NCBI GenBank assembly: GCA_021850555.1
Contig: JAJZLX010000249.1
Location: 1 to 5,698 of the forward strand
Direction: 5' to 3'
Length of the DNA stretch: 5,698 nt
From: Pseudomonadota bacterium
GTDB taxonomy: Bacteria; Pseudomonadota; Gammaproteobacteria; Steroidobacterales; Steroidobacteraceae
The notes beneath the pieces were generated by a model. It saw only the letters and a list, made by a program, of their open reading frames with translations. It had not been told where the DNA came from and ran no database searches. Made by a program: the position numbers and the translations under genes. Numbering within the stretch: the first letter of the stretch is position 1; every line of letters begins with the position of its first letter. Below are positions 1-5,698 of the stretch, piece by piece.

Positions 1-499
1 CGAGCACGTAGGCCGGCCACACCTGCCATGCGCCTTCGCCGGCATAGGGCACCGGATTTGCGTCGAGCGCCTCGGCAAAGCCGTGTATCAGCTCGTGCAC
101 TTTGTGCCGGCACGCATCGTCACCGGTGCAGCGTCCGAAGCGCGCGATGCCGGAAACGTACTGACCGAACGCATGACCGGGTATGAAGCCTCCTTTGCCG
201 TACCAACCGCCCATGTCGACGCCCGGTGCGTGCAGTCCGGCGTGCTGCCGGTACACCTGCAGCAGCCGATCGTTATCCAGCGCCAGGTAATGCGCGTGGA
301 TGAAGTCGTACTGGGTCTTGAGTGGACCGCCGGTCAGCGCCACGTCCGCATAGTCGAATTCGCGCAGCTGCTCGACGGCCGTGGTGTTGGGAGTCGCGGC
401 CCTGGTGCGGCGCGGCCACAGGGTGCGCCGCGCGGCGAGGCCGGCGCCGGCCGCCGTTGCTGATTTGAGGAAGGTCCGGCGGGTGGTGGTTGAACTCAT
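1..499 (-). CDS. Tat-exported DUF1680/GH127-type glycoside hydrolase, N-terminal part (3' end beyond the window)
   Basis: The visible part is 166 residues, open to the window edge, starting at ATG 499-497. A GAGG ribosome binding site (complement of 507-510) lies 7 nt upstream. Residues 6-12 (TRRTFLK) match the twin-arginine consensus, followed by a short Ala/Gly-rich stretch (13-22), so export in folded form is likely. From about residue 49 the sequence follows the N-terminal pattern of the DUF1680 family (GH127, beta-L-arabinofuranosidases): VALTGGPLKTQ (53-63), DRLLQVYRQHAGL (77-89), GGWY (97-100) and GHAFGQYVSGIAR (108-120), the last corresponding to the family's GHxxGHYLSA helix. Family members are usually well over 500 residues, so most of the catalytic domain, including the expected acidic and cysteine catalytic residues, is off-window. 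The gene overlaps the preceding leaderless binding-protein gene by ATGA (496-499), which implies coupled translation. One oddity is that the region after the hydrophobic stretch (23-33) is unusually Arg-rich for a signal peptide. The family call is fairly firm; the exact substrate is unknown. Confidence 0.85.
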   Translation of the reverse strand, partial: MSSTTTRRTFLKSATAAGAGLAARRTLWPRRTRAATPNTTAVEQLREFDYADVALTGGPLKTQYDFIHAHYLALDNDRLLQVYRQHAGLHAPGVDMGGWYGKGGFIPGHAFGQYVSGIARFGRCTGDDACRHKVHELIHGFAEALDANPVPYAGEGAWQVWPAYVL

Positions 500-1632
500 G
501 ATGATACCTCGCGATGCAGACGGTTGATCGCCGCGATGAGCGCGGCAGCCGGCTCGCGCGTCGCCAACGCCTCGTTGAGGCGCTGCGCGGCCGCAACCTG
601 GAATGTCATGTATCCGGCATGGCGCGGGCGGACCCACGCGCCCTCGAGTGTTGCCCGCGTGTTGCGGAAGAAGTCGAGCGAATCACGGTTGGCGAGCGGG
701 TCTTCCCACGCGGCGCGGTGCGCGGGTTGGCCGCCGGCGGCGAGGTACGGTCCGTTTTGCGCTTCTGCATCCGCCACCCAGCGTGCAAATGCCATCGCCG
801 CTTCGCGCTCGGGCGAATGGGCCGAGACGGCGATGCCCGTGCCGCCCAGAACCGATCCGGAGCGCGGCCCGCCGCGCGCCAGCGGGGCCGGATCGCCGAA
901 TGCGATCGGTGCGCCGTGCGTGCCGGATCGGGAGTAGCTCACATACCCGTAGATCAGGGGTGCGCAGGCGGCTGGCGAGTCCGCTGCGGCCATGCGCTCC
1001 AGGACGGCGATGGGATCCATTGCCAGACAGGCCGGATCGAGCCGGGCAAAAAGCTCGCTCAAGTGCGCGTACGCCTCCTGCCCGGTGCGCGGCTCCAGCA
1101 GGTCGCCGGCCTGCACTCGACCTGGACATCCGGCCAATCCACACAAGGTGAACAGAGCCATGAGGTTGTGCGGCGGCCGCAATGGACAGAGCACCGAGCC
1201 TTCGGCGGCGAGGGCCAGGACCGATACCCAATCCGCCAGAGGAGCGGACAGCCGGTCGGGACGCCAAGCCTGAACCTGTGCCGCGGCGTCGATCGGGAGA
1301 GCCCAGAGCCGCTGCGCCCAGAAATAGCTCTGTACAGAGGCGCCGACCGCGCCGCCGGCCAGCCGCTCACGGTCGGCGGCATCGCCGAGTGGCGCGAGAC
1401 ATCCGGCGCGCGTGACCTGCCCGACGTGCGGATGATCGATCACGATGAGGTCATAGCGGGCCGCAAGCTCGCTGACCGGAAAGGACTCGAAATCCTGCAA
1501 TGAGCGCCGTTCCCACGTGATGCGCACCCCGCTGCGGGCAAACCACGCCGCCGAGCAGGCCGCGAGCGGCTCGTAGCCCCGGGGATGATCCCAGGTCATC
1601 CCGCGCAAGACGATCGGTCGGTCATCCGGCAT
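496..1632 (-). CDS. Family-1 extracellular solute-binding protein homologue without a signal peptide
   Basis: This 378-residue protein resembles the type-II periplasmic binding proteins (SBP family 1) of carbohydrate ABC importers. Recognisable segments are the first strand and loop (VLRGMTWDHPRGYEPL, 8-23), YDLIVIDHPHVGQV (60-73), LWALPIDAAAQVQAWRPD (109-126), and late GGTGIAVSAHSPEREAAMAFARW and AAGGQPAHRAAWED stretches typical of the C-terminal lobe. It starts directly at the first strand: there is no basic n-region, hydrophobic core or lipobox. The start cannot move upstream, because the minus-strand reading frame meets a TGA at 1647-1645, five codons before the ATG, with no start codon between. 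A GAGGGG ribosome binding site (complement of 1641-1646) stands 8 nt before the ATG. The product is therefore predicted to be cytosolic. No permease or ATPase gene lies on this strand; the next gene is the Tat glycosidase, overlapping by ATGA. It is divergent from the CoA-transferase operon, so shared regulation is plausible. The fold assignment is good; a cytosolic sensing or carrier role is inference. Confidence 0.85.
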   Translation of the reverse strand: MPDDRPIVLRGMTWDHPRGYEPLAACSAAWFARSGVRITWERRSLQDFESFPVSELAARYDLIVIDHPHVGQVTRAGCLAPLGDAADRERLAGGAVGASVQSYFWAQRLWALPIDAAAQVQAWRPDRLSAPLADWVSVLALAAEGSVLCPLRPPHNLMALFTLCGLAGCPGRVQAGDLLEPRTGQEAYAHLSELFARLDPACLAMDPIAVLERMAAADSPAACAPLIYGYVSYSRSGTHGAPIAFGDPAPLARGGPRSGSVLGGTGIAVSAHSPEREAAMAFARWVADAEAQNGPYLAAGGQPAHRAAWEDPLANRDSLDFFRNTRATLEGAWVRPRHAGYMTFQVAAAQRLNEALATREPAAALIAAINRLHREVSS

Positions 1633-1676
1633 TGCCCATCCCCCTCACCCGGACACCGCAGGTCCAGTTGACTTCA

Positions 1677-1688
1677 TTCGGTAACGAA
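1677..1688. promoter_or_regulatory. Near-palindromic candidate operator TTCGGTAACGAA
   Basis: Ten of twelve positions agree with the reverse complement (TTCGTTACCGAA), with perfect TTCG and CGAA arms. It lies inside the -35/-10 spacer of the rightward promoter and abuts the possible leftward -10, so a dimeric repressor bound here could control both operons. The symmetry does not extend outward. The cognate regulator is not in this window, and a short palindrome can arise by chance. Confidence 0.35.
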
Positions 1689-1695
1689 CATAGCA
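1687..1695 (-). promoter_or_regulatory. Possible leftward extended -10 element
   Basis: On the minus strand the sequence reads TGCTATGTT, a TGn extension followed by a hexamer with four of six matches to TATAAT. No convincing -35 is seen at the right distance. Transcription would start near 1680, about 48 nt before the binding-protein ATG. It overlaps the rightward -10, so the two promoters would compete if both are real. Confidence 0.25.
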
Positions 1696-1713
1696 TTTAT
1701 CTGCAAACTACGC

Positions 1714-1719
1714 GAGGAG
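1714..1719 (+). promoter_or_regulatory. Ribosome binding site that fixes the CoA-transferase start
   Basis: GAGGAG stands 5 nt before TTG 1725. It is the only good Shine-Dalgarno sequence in the gap for the rightward gene and lies just downstream of the predicted promoter, so it favours TTG 1725 over the further upstream TTG 1632. Confidence 0.65.
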
Positions 1720-1724
1720 ACCGG

Positions 1725-2933
1725 TTGAAGACAGCGCACGCGGACCGCGGCGCGCCCACGACCACCGCTGAGCGGCCGTTGGAGGGGATGCTGGTGCTGG
1801 ATTTCAGCCAGTTTCTGGCCGGGCCCTCCTGTTGCCTGCGGCTGGCCGATCTCGGCGCCGAGGTCATCAAGGTGGAGCGTCCACAGGGGGGGGATCTGTC
1901 CCGCCGCCTGTATCTTGCCGATCAGTCGTTCGGCGGGGACAGCGCGCTCTTTCATACCATCAACCGCAACAAGCAGAGCTTCGCGGCGGACCTGAAAAAT
2001 CCGCTGGACTTGCAGCGGGCCAAGGCGCTGATCGGGCGCGCGGATGTCATGGTGCACAACTTCCGACCGGGAGTGATGGAGCGGCTCGGCCTGGACTACG
2101 CCACGGTTGCGGACCTCAACCCGCGCATCATCTACGCCGCGATCACCGGTTACGGCTCCGAGGGTCCCTGGCGTACCAAGCCCGGACAGGACCTGCTCGT
2201 ACAAGCCATGTCCGGGCTCGCATGGCTTTCCGGGGACGCCACCCAGGGCCCGGTGCCGATGGGCGTCTCGATCGCCGACCTGATGTCCGGCGCGCATCTG
2301 TGCCAGGGCGTGCTCGCCCTGCTCGTGCGGCGCGCACGTACCGGCCTCGGTGGGCGGGTCGAGGTCAGTCTGTTCGAGTCGGCGATCGACATGCAGTTCG
2401 AGCAGTTCACCGCGTTCCTGAACGGGGACGGCCAACAGCCCCCGCGTGATGCGGTTAACAACGCCAGTGTCTATATCGGCGCGCCGTACGGCATCTATCA
2501 GACCGCCGACGGCTACCTCGCCGTGGCGATGGCGCCGATCGATCGCCTCGGCGAGCTCATCGGCTGCGAGGCGCTGCGCGCCTACACCGATCCGTCCGGC
2601 TGGTTTACCGAGCGGGCCCGCATCAAGTCCATCCTGGCCGCGCATCTGGCCACGCGGGAGAGCGAGCACTGGCTGGCGATACTCGAGCCCGCCGACATCT
2701 GGTGCGCCGAGGTCTACACCTGGCCGCAAATGCTCGAGCACAACGGATTTGCCGCGCTGCGGCTGACCCAGACCATCCACGACGCCGATCACGGCACACT
2801 GCGCACCACGCGCTGTCCCATCCGGATCGACGGGGCCGTGCTGACCTCGCCCCGCGGTGCCCCGACGCTCGGCCGCGACACGGACGAGATCGCGCACCGA
2901 TTCCAGCTCGACACCGAGGAGGAGCGCGCGTGA
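1725..2933 (+). CDS. Class III CoA-transferase (CaiB/BaiF family)
   Basis: This 402-residue protein (from TTG 1725) is predicted to move CoA between acyl-CoA and a free carboxylic acid in the cytosol. The family start [17 protein letters not shown] (18-34) is followed by [29 protein letters not shown] and [16 protein letters not shown], all hallmarks of the first domain. [13 protein letters not shown] carries Asp156, which by family pattern is the aspartate that forms the acyl anhydride intermediate. [14 protein letters not shown] and the C-terminal [11 protein letters not shown] are also typical, and the length is normal. Translation could also be drawn from TTG 1632, but the extra 31 codons cross the promoter and lack a ribosome binding site, whereas TTG 1725 has GAGGAG. 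The stop overlaps the MaoC gene start by GTGA. Substrate cannot be told from sequence. Co-location with a MaoC enzyme and sugar ABC genes suggests a carboxylated compound derived from an imported sugar. An 8-G run at 1886-1893 is in frame and intact. Confidence 0.9.
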   Translation: MKTAHADRGAPTTTAERPLEGMLVLDFSQFLAGPSCCLRLADLGAEVIKVERPQGGDLSRRLYLADQSFGGDSALFHTINRNKQSFAADLKNPLDLQRAKALIGRADVMVHNFRPGVMERLGLDYATVADLNPRIIYAAITGYGSEGPWRTKPGQDLLVQAMSGLAWLSGDATQGPVPMGVSIADLMSGAHLCQGVLALLVRRARTGLGGRVEVSLFESAIDMQFEQFTAFLNGDGQQPPRDAVNNASVYIGAPYGIYQTADGYLAVAMAPIDRLGELIGCEALRAYTDPSGWFTERARIKSILAAHLATRESEHWLAILEPADIWCAEVYTWPQMLEHNGFAALRLTQTIHDADHGTLRTTRCPIRIDGAVLTSPRGAPTLGRDTDEIAHRFQLDTEEERA

Positions 2934-3382
2934 TTGCCGAGCAGTATTTCGAAGACTACGCGGTCGGCAGCGAACGGCGCACGTTCGGCCGCACGCTCAC
3001 CGAAGCGGACATCGTGACGCACGCCGGCCAGACCGGCGATTTCTTCCCGCATCATATGGACGCCCAATGGTGCGCGCAGCAGCCGTTCAAACAGCGAATC
3101 GCCCACGGCACGCTCGTGCTGGCCATGGGCATCGGCATGACAGCCGATGCCATCAATCCCAGAGCCATGTCCTACGGCTATGATCGCGTCCGATTCATCA
3201 GGCCGGTGTACATCGGCGATACGCTGACAGTGACCGCGCGCATCAGCGAGCGCCGTGATCACCCCAAGCGCAAGACGCACGGAATCGTGGTGGAGGCCGT
3301 GCAGATCGCCAACCAGAACGGGCAGACCGTTCTGGCGTGTGAGCACCTGTATCTGGTCGAGCGGCGCGAGGCGCTGGCGTGA
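2930..3382 (+). CDS. MaoC-type acyl-CoA hydratase/dehydratase
   Basis: This 150-residue single hot-dog-fold protein is of normal length for a MaoC-like (R)-specific enoyl-CoA hydratase or acyl dehydratase, which adds or removes water on a CoA thioester. The start is GTG 2930, with GGAG at 2921-2924 and a 5-nt spacer; the frame is open further upstream, but that part is only the out-of-frame reading of the CoA-transferase. The hydratase-2 motif reads GDFFPHHMD (36-44), so the catalytic Asp37 and His42 are kept while the usual Asn of D-x-N-P-x-H is Phe39. QRIAHGTL (55-62) and [16 protein letters not shown] (the CoA-thioester side of the fold) follow. It overlaps the CoA-transferase stop and the next start by 4 bp each (GTGA), so it is very likely translated with both. 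It probably acts on the product of the neighbouring CoA-transferase; the direction of the reaction and the substrate are unknown. Confidence 0.88.
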   Translation: MIAEQYFEDYAVGSERRTFGRTLTEADIVTHAGQTGDFFPHHMDAQWCAQQPFKQRIAHGTLVLAMGIGMTADAINPRAMSYGYDRVRFIRPVYIGDTLTVTARISERRDHPKRKTHGIVVEAVQIANQNGQTVLACEHLYLVERREALA

Positions 3383-4359
3383 GCCTCGGGCGGCGAGCCG
3401 GGTCGCGCCTGCGGGCCACGGCCGTCGCCGCCGCTCTGGCCGTGCTGTCGAGCCTGCCCGCCAGCGCGGCCCCCTTGCGTTTGGCGCTCGCCAGCGCCGG
3501 CTTGAGCTATCCGTTCGCCGCCGCCATCGCGCGCGGATTTCGCCGCGCGGCGGCGCGCGCCGGTGTCCAGGCGATCGTGCTCGATGCTCAGAACCGCGTG
3601 CAGAGGCAGGCCAACGACCTGCAGGACCTCATCGCCGAGCACGTCAACGGCATCGTGCTGATGCCACTCGATTCCGTCATCGCGCAGAGTTGGGTGAACG
3701 ACGCCGCGCGCGCCGGCATACCGGTGGTTGCGGTCGGCTCCGAAGTGGGCGACCCGCGCACCCGGCCGCTGCGTGAGGTGTATCCGAAGCTGGTCGCGCT
3801 CGTCACCCAGGACGAGACGGCGGCGGGCCGCGAGGCCGGGCGGCTCGCGGCCACGCTGCTGCCCTCGGGGCGACTCGCCCGCATAGCGATCATTCAGGGT
3901 GCGCCGGGCTTCCCGGAGGTGCTGCAGCGTGAGCAGGGCTTCGAGCAAGGGCTCGCCGCCGCGCATGTCCGCTACCGTATCGTCGCCAGCCAGCCGGCCG
4001 ATTGGCGCACCCAGGAAGCCGACATCGTCTGTCAGAATATCCTCGAGGCACACCCGAACGTCGATCTGTTCTTCAACGAGGCCGACAACATGGCGGTCGG
4101 CTGCGCCCGCGCAGTCAGCTCGGCGGGATCCACGGCCAAACTGATCGGGATCGGCGGCTCGCGTCTGGCGATTCTCTCGCTCGAGGCCGGCCGCATCGAC
4201 GGGACCGTGTGCTACAAGCCGCTCGAGCTCGGCCGGCTCGCCTTCGATGCACTGTACGGCGAGGTGACGGGGCGCAAGCCTCTGCACGCCGCGTTCATTA
4301 CCTACAGGACTCCGGGCATCACCCGCGCCAACGTGGGCGAGTGCCGCGGCGAATGGTGA
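3379..4359 (+). CDS. Periplasmic sugar-binding protein of an RbsB-type ABC importer
   Basis: This 326-residue protein starts at GTG 3379 (GAGG at 3368-3371, 7-nt spacer) and has a Sec signal peptide: Arg-rich 5-12, hydrophobic 13-26, likely cleavage after Ala30 (ASA/A). The mature part follows the type-I binding-protein pattern (Peripla_BP_4): [15 protein letters not shown] at strand one, [73 protein letters not shown], then [20 protein letters not shown] near the end. It should bind a monosaccharide-like ligand and deliver it to the permease partnered with the ATPase encoded next. Two departures are visible: the common hinge motif G-x-D-G reads GIGGS, and the mature protein has four cysteines (218, 242, 278, 322), so disulfides are possible in the periplasm. 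The start overlaps the MaoC stop by GTGA. Ligand identity cannot be predicted with confidence. Confidence 0.9.
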   Translation: MSLGRRAGSRLRATAVAAALAVLSSLPASAAPLRLALASAGLSYPFAAAIARGFRRAAARAGVQAIVLDAQNRVQRQANDLQDLIAEHVNGIVLMPLDSVIAQSWVNDAARAGIPVVAVGSEVGDPRTRPLREVYPKLVALVTQDETAAGREAGRLAATLLPSGRLARIAIIQGAPGFPEVLQREQGFEQGLAAAHVRYRIVASQPADWRTQEADIVCQNILEAHPNVDLFFNEADNMAVGCARAVSSAGSTAKLIGIGGSRLAILSLEAGRIDGTVCYKPLELGRLAFDALYGEVTGRKPLHAAFITYRTPGITRANVGECRGEW

Positions 4360-4362
4360 GGG
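4358..4362 (+). promoter_or_regulatory. Ribosome binding site that fixes the ABC ATPase start
   Basis: GAGGG lies 5 nt before ATG 4368. An in-frame GTG at 4356 would give a GTGA overlap like those upstream, but it has no comparable ribosome binding site, so ATG 4368 is preferred. Confidence 0.55.
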
Positions 4363-4367
4363 TCGCA

Positions 4368-5698
4368 ATGCGCGAAACCTCGCCGCCGCTGCTCGCGCTG
4401 GAGCGACTCGCGAAGGTGTATCCGGGCGGGACCGTGGGCCTGCGCGGCGTCGATCTCGCCGTCCGGCCCGGTACCGTGCATGGATTGCTCGGTGCCAATG
4501 GCGCCGGCAAATCGACGCTCATCCGCATCCTGTGCGCGGCGGCGCAGGCTACCTCCGGCAGGATTCTCTGGCACGGCGAGCCGGTGCACTGGCAGCGACC
4601 CGCGCAGGCCCGGACCGCCGGGATCGCGACGCTTCACCAGCAGATTCCGCTGGTGCCGGCACTGTCGGTGCTGGAGAATGTTTTTTTGGGGCAGCGCGCC
4701 CTGCTGCGCCGCGGTGCCGCGCCGCGCCGGCGACTCGGGCTGTTGATGGATGCGATCGACTATCGACTGCAGCCCGACCAGCCTGTCTCGGCGCTTGCGA
4801 TCGGCGAGCGCCAGATGGTGGGTATTCTCCAGGCCCTCGCGGCCGACGCGCGCCTGATCGTGATGGACGAGCCGACTGCATCGCTGGCCGGGGCAGAGCG
4901 GCGCATCGTGCACGCCGTCATCCGCCGGCTCGCGGACGAGGGCCGCACCGTGTTGCTGGTGACCCACTTTCTCGACGAGGCCCTCGCGTTGACCGACGAG
5001 CTGACCGTGCTGCGCGACGGCGCTGTGGTGCTGCGCGCCGTGACCGCGCAGACCGACGAAGCGGCGCTCGCCACGGCGATCGCCGGGCGCGCGATTCAGC
5101 GGGCCGCCCGCCCGATTCGCTCCGCCCGAGCCGACACCGTGGTGCAGATCGAGGCATTACGCTCCCCGGGCCGTCTTGCGCCCTGCTCGTTTACGGTGCG
5201 CGCCGGCGAGGTGCTCGGGATCGCCGGCTTTCTCGGCTCCGGCCGCAGCGAGCTGCTGCACGCCATTTTCGGCGCGGACCCGGACGCGCGCGGCGAAGTA
5301 CGTGTCCTCGGCCGGCGCGTGCCGCGTACCCCGGCCGGCGCGGTCCGCGCGGGCGTCGCGCTCGTGCCGGAGGATCGCGCCGCGCAAGCCCTGCTGCCCG
5401 CGCTGCCTCTGTGGCAGAACATGACCCTGGTGCATCTGCGGCGCTTCTCGCGGTGGGGACTGTTTCCACGGGCACGCCAGGAGCGCGCCGCGGCCGCGGA
5501 TGCCGTGCGGCGTCTGGCGATCAAGGCCCACGATCTGCAAATGTCGGTGGGAGAGCTCTCCGGAGGCAACGCCCAGAAGGTAAGCCTGGCGCGCTGGTTG
5601 TGCGGGCCGACGCGCCTGTTGCTGTTGGATGAGCCGACGGCCGGCATCGACATCGGCGCGAAGGCCGAGATCTTCGAGCAGATCCACGCACTCGCCGA
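4368..5698 (+). CDS. Sugar ABC transporter ATP-binding protein, RbsA/MglA type, two fused ATPase domains (3' end beyond the window)
   Basis: 443 residues are visible of a family usually near 500, so roughly 50-60 C-terminal residues, including the second H-loop, are missing. Domain 1 has Walker A GANGAGKS (42-49, Lys48), Q-loop LHQQIPLVPALSVLENVFLG (from 89), a degenerate signature LAIGERQ (143-149), Walker B LIVMDEPT (163-170, Glu168) and H-loop His200. Domain 2 has a P-loop GFLGSGRSE (287-295) with Arg293 where Lys is canonical, LVPEDR (332-337), signature LSGGNAQKV (397-405) and Walker B LLLLDEPTAGID (Asp421, Glu422). The asymmetric pattern of a degenerate domain-1 signature and degenerate domain-2 P-loop is normal for RbsA, MglA and XylG proteins. 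It should power the importer served by the binding protein 8 bp upstream; the RbsC-type permease gene is expected just past the right edge. A run of seven T at 4681-4687 is in frame (codons for NVFLG). Confidence 0.93.
   Translation, partial: MRETSPPLLALERLAKVYPGGTVGLRGVDLAVRPGTVHGLLGANGAGKSTLIRILCAAAQATSGRILWHGEPVHWQRPAQARTAGIATLHQQIPLVPALSVLENVFLGQRALLRRGAAPRRRLGLLMDAIDYRLQPDQPVSALAIGERQMVGILQALAADARLIVMDEPTASLAGAERRIVHAVIRRLADEGRTVLLVTHFLDEALALTDELTVLRDGAVVLRAVTAQTDEAALATAIAGRAIQRAARPIRSARADTVVQIEALRSPGRLAPCSFTVRAGEVLGIAGFLGSGRSELLHAIFGADPDARGEVRVLGRRVPRTPAGAVRAGVALVPEDRAAQALLPALPLWQNMTLVHLRRFSRWGLFPRARQERAAAADAVRRLAIKAHDLQMSVGELSGGNAQKVSLARWLCGPTRLLLLDEPTAGIDIGAKAEIFEQIHALA

Larger units (their letters stand above)
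1668..1696 (+). promoter_or_regulatory. Sigma70-type promoter for the CoA-transferase/ABC operon
   Basis: TTGACT (1668-1673, five of six matches to the -35 consensus) is followed after exactly 17 bp by TAGCAT (1691-1696, four of six matches to the -10 consensus). Transcription would start near 1703, giving a leader of about 22 nt that still includes the GAGGAG ribosome binding site. The spacing and AT-rich setting inside high-GC DNA support the call; it is judged by eye only. Confidence 0.6.
1633..1724. promoter_or_regulatory. Divergent intergenic control region
   Basis: This 92-bp gap separates the leftward binding-protein gene from the rightward CoA-transferase gene. It is visibly richer in A and T than the flanking coding DNA, especially at 1671-1712. 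It holds the rightward promoter, a 12-bp near-palindrome and a weaker leftward -10-like element, listed separately. The CoA-transferase frame stays open back to TTG 1632, but that extension runs through the promoter elements and has no counterpart in the enzyme family, so the stretch is read as non-coding. Confidence 0.7.

Noticed and set aside
514..1503. Long open frame on the plus strand opposite the leaderless binding protein
   Set aside because: No recognisable domain or good ribosome binding site; the minus-strand gene shows clear solute-binding-protein motifs over the same span.
1886..1893. Run of eight G in the CoA-transferase gene as a possible phase-variation tract
   Set aside because: It is in frame and encodes the normal PQGGD segment of the family; in G-rich DNA such a run is not notable without strain-to-strain length variation.
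1674..2897. Long open frame on the minus strand opposite the CoA-transferase (about 407 codons)
   Set aside because: It mirrors a well-recognised gene, has no recognisable domain, and long antisense frames are common opposite high-GC coding sequence.
3259..4368. Long open frame on the minus strand opposite the RbsB-type gene (about 369 codons)
   Set aside because: The composition looks like a shadow (rich in Arg, Gly, Ala, His) with no family match, and the opposite strand carries a clear exported binding protein.
4681..4687. Run of seven T followed by GGGG in the ABC ATPase as a possible frameshift site
   Set aside because: The zero frame encodes the conserved NVFLG segment and continues through all later motifs; no alternative product in another frame makes sense.
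5226..5252. Arg in place of Lys in the second Walker A of the ABC ATPase as a defect
   Set aside because: A degenerate second P-loop is the usual state in RbsA/MglA-type proteins, so it is a family trait and not a lesion.
4532..5632. Long plus-strand frame inside the ABC ATPase gene
   Set aside because: Extremely Arg/Ala-rich out-of-frame reading; the real frame carries all the ABC ATPase motifs continuously from 4368 to the edge.

Overview
The window looks like a carbohydrate or sugar-acid utilisation locus from a high-GC bacterium. Base composition is about two-thirds GC by eye, and stop codons are uniformly TGA. The Tat signal, the ribose-type ABC genes and the CaiB/MaoC pair would suit a high-GC proteobacterium, but nothing here fixes the genus.

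The layout is two divergent operons around a 92-bp regulatory gap (1633-1724). Leftward (minus strand) are a 378-residue family-1 solute-binding-protein homologue with no signal peptide (1632 to 496) and then, with an ATGA stop/start overlap, a Tat-exported glycoside hydrolase of the DUF1680/GH127 type that runs off the left edge (499 to 1). Rightward (plus strand) are a class III (CaiB/BaiF) CoA-transferase (1725-2933), a MaoC-type hydratase/dehydratase (2930-3382), an exported RbsB-type periplasmic sugar-binding protein (3379-4359) and a two-domain RbsA-type ABC ATPase that runs off the right edge (from 4368). The CoA-transferase/MaoC and MaoC/RbsB junctions are GTGA overlaps, and the RbsB/ATPase gap is 8 bp, so the rightward genes look like one translationally coupled transcript. 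A permease gene would be expected just past the right edge.

A working model, which is inference: the exported glycosidase releases a sugar outside the cytoplasm, the RbsB/RbsA system imports it, and the CoA-transferase plus MaoC enzyme process a carboxylated product as a CoA thioester. The leaderless binding protein would then sit in the cytosol, where it could sense or carry an intermediate rather than feed a transporter. The gap holds a good sigma70-like rightward promoter (TTGACT, 17 bp, TAGCAT) with a 12-bp near-palindrome in its spacer, a candidate operator. No RNA genes, mobile elements, CRISPR arrays or clear terminators were found. No stretch over 300 bp lacks a gene.
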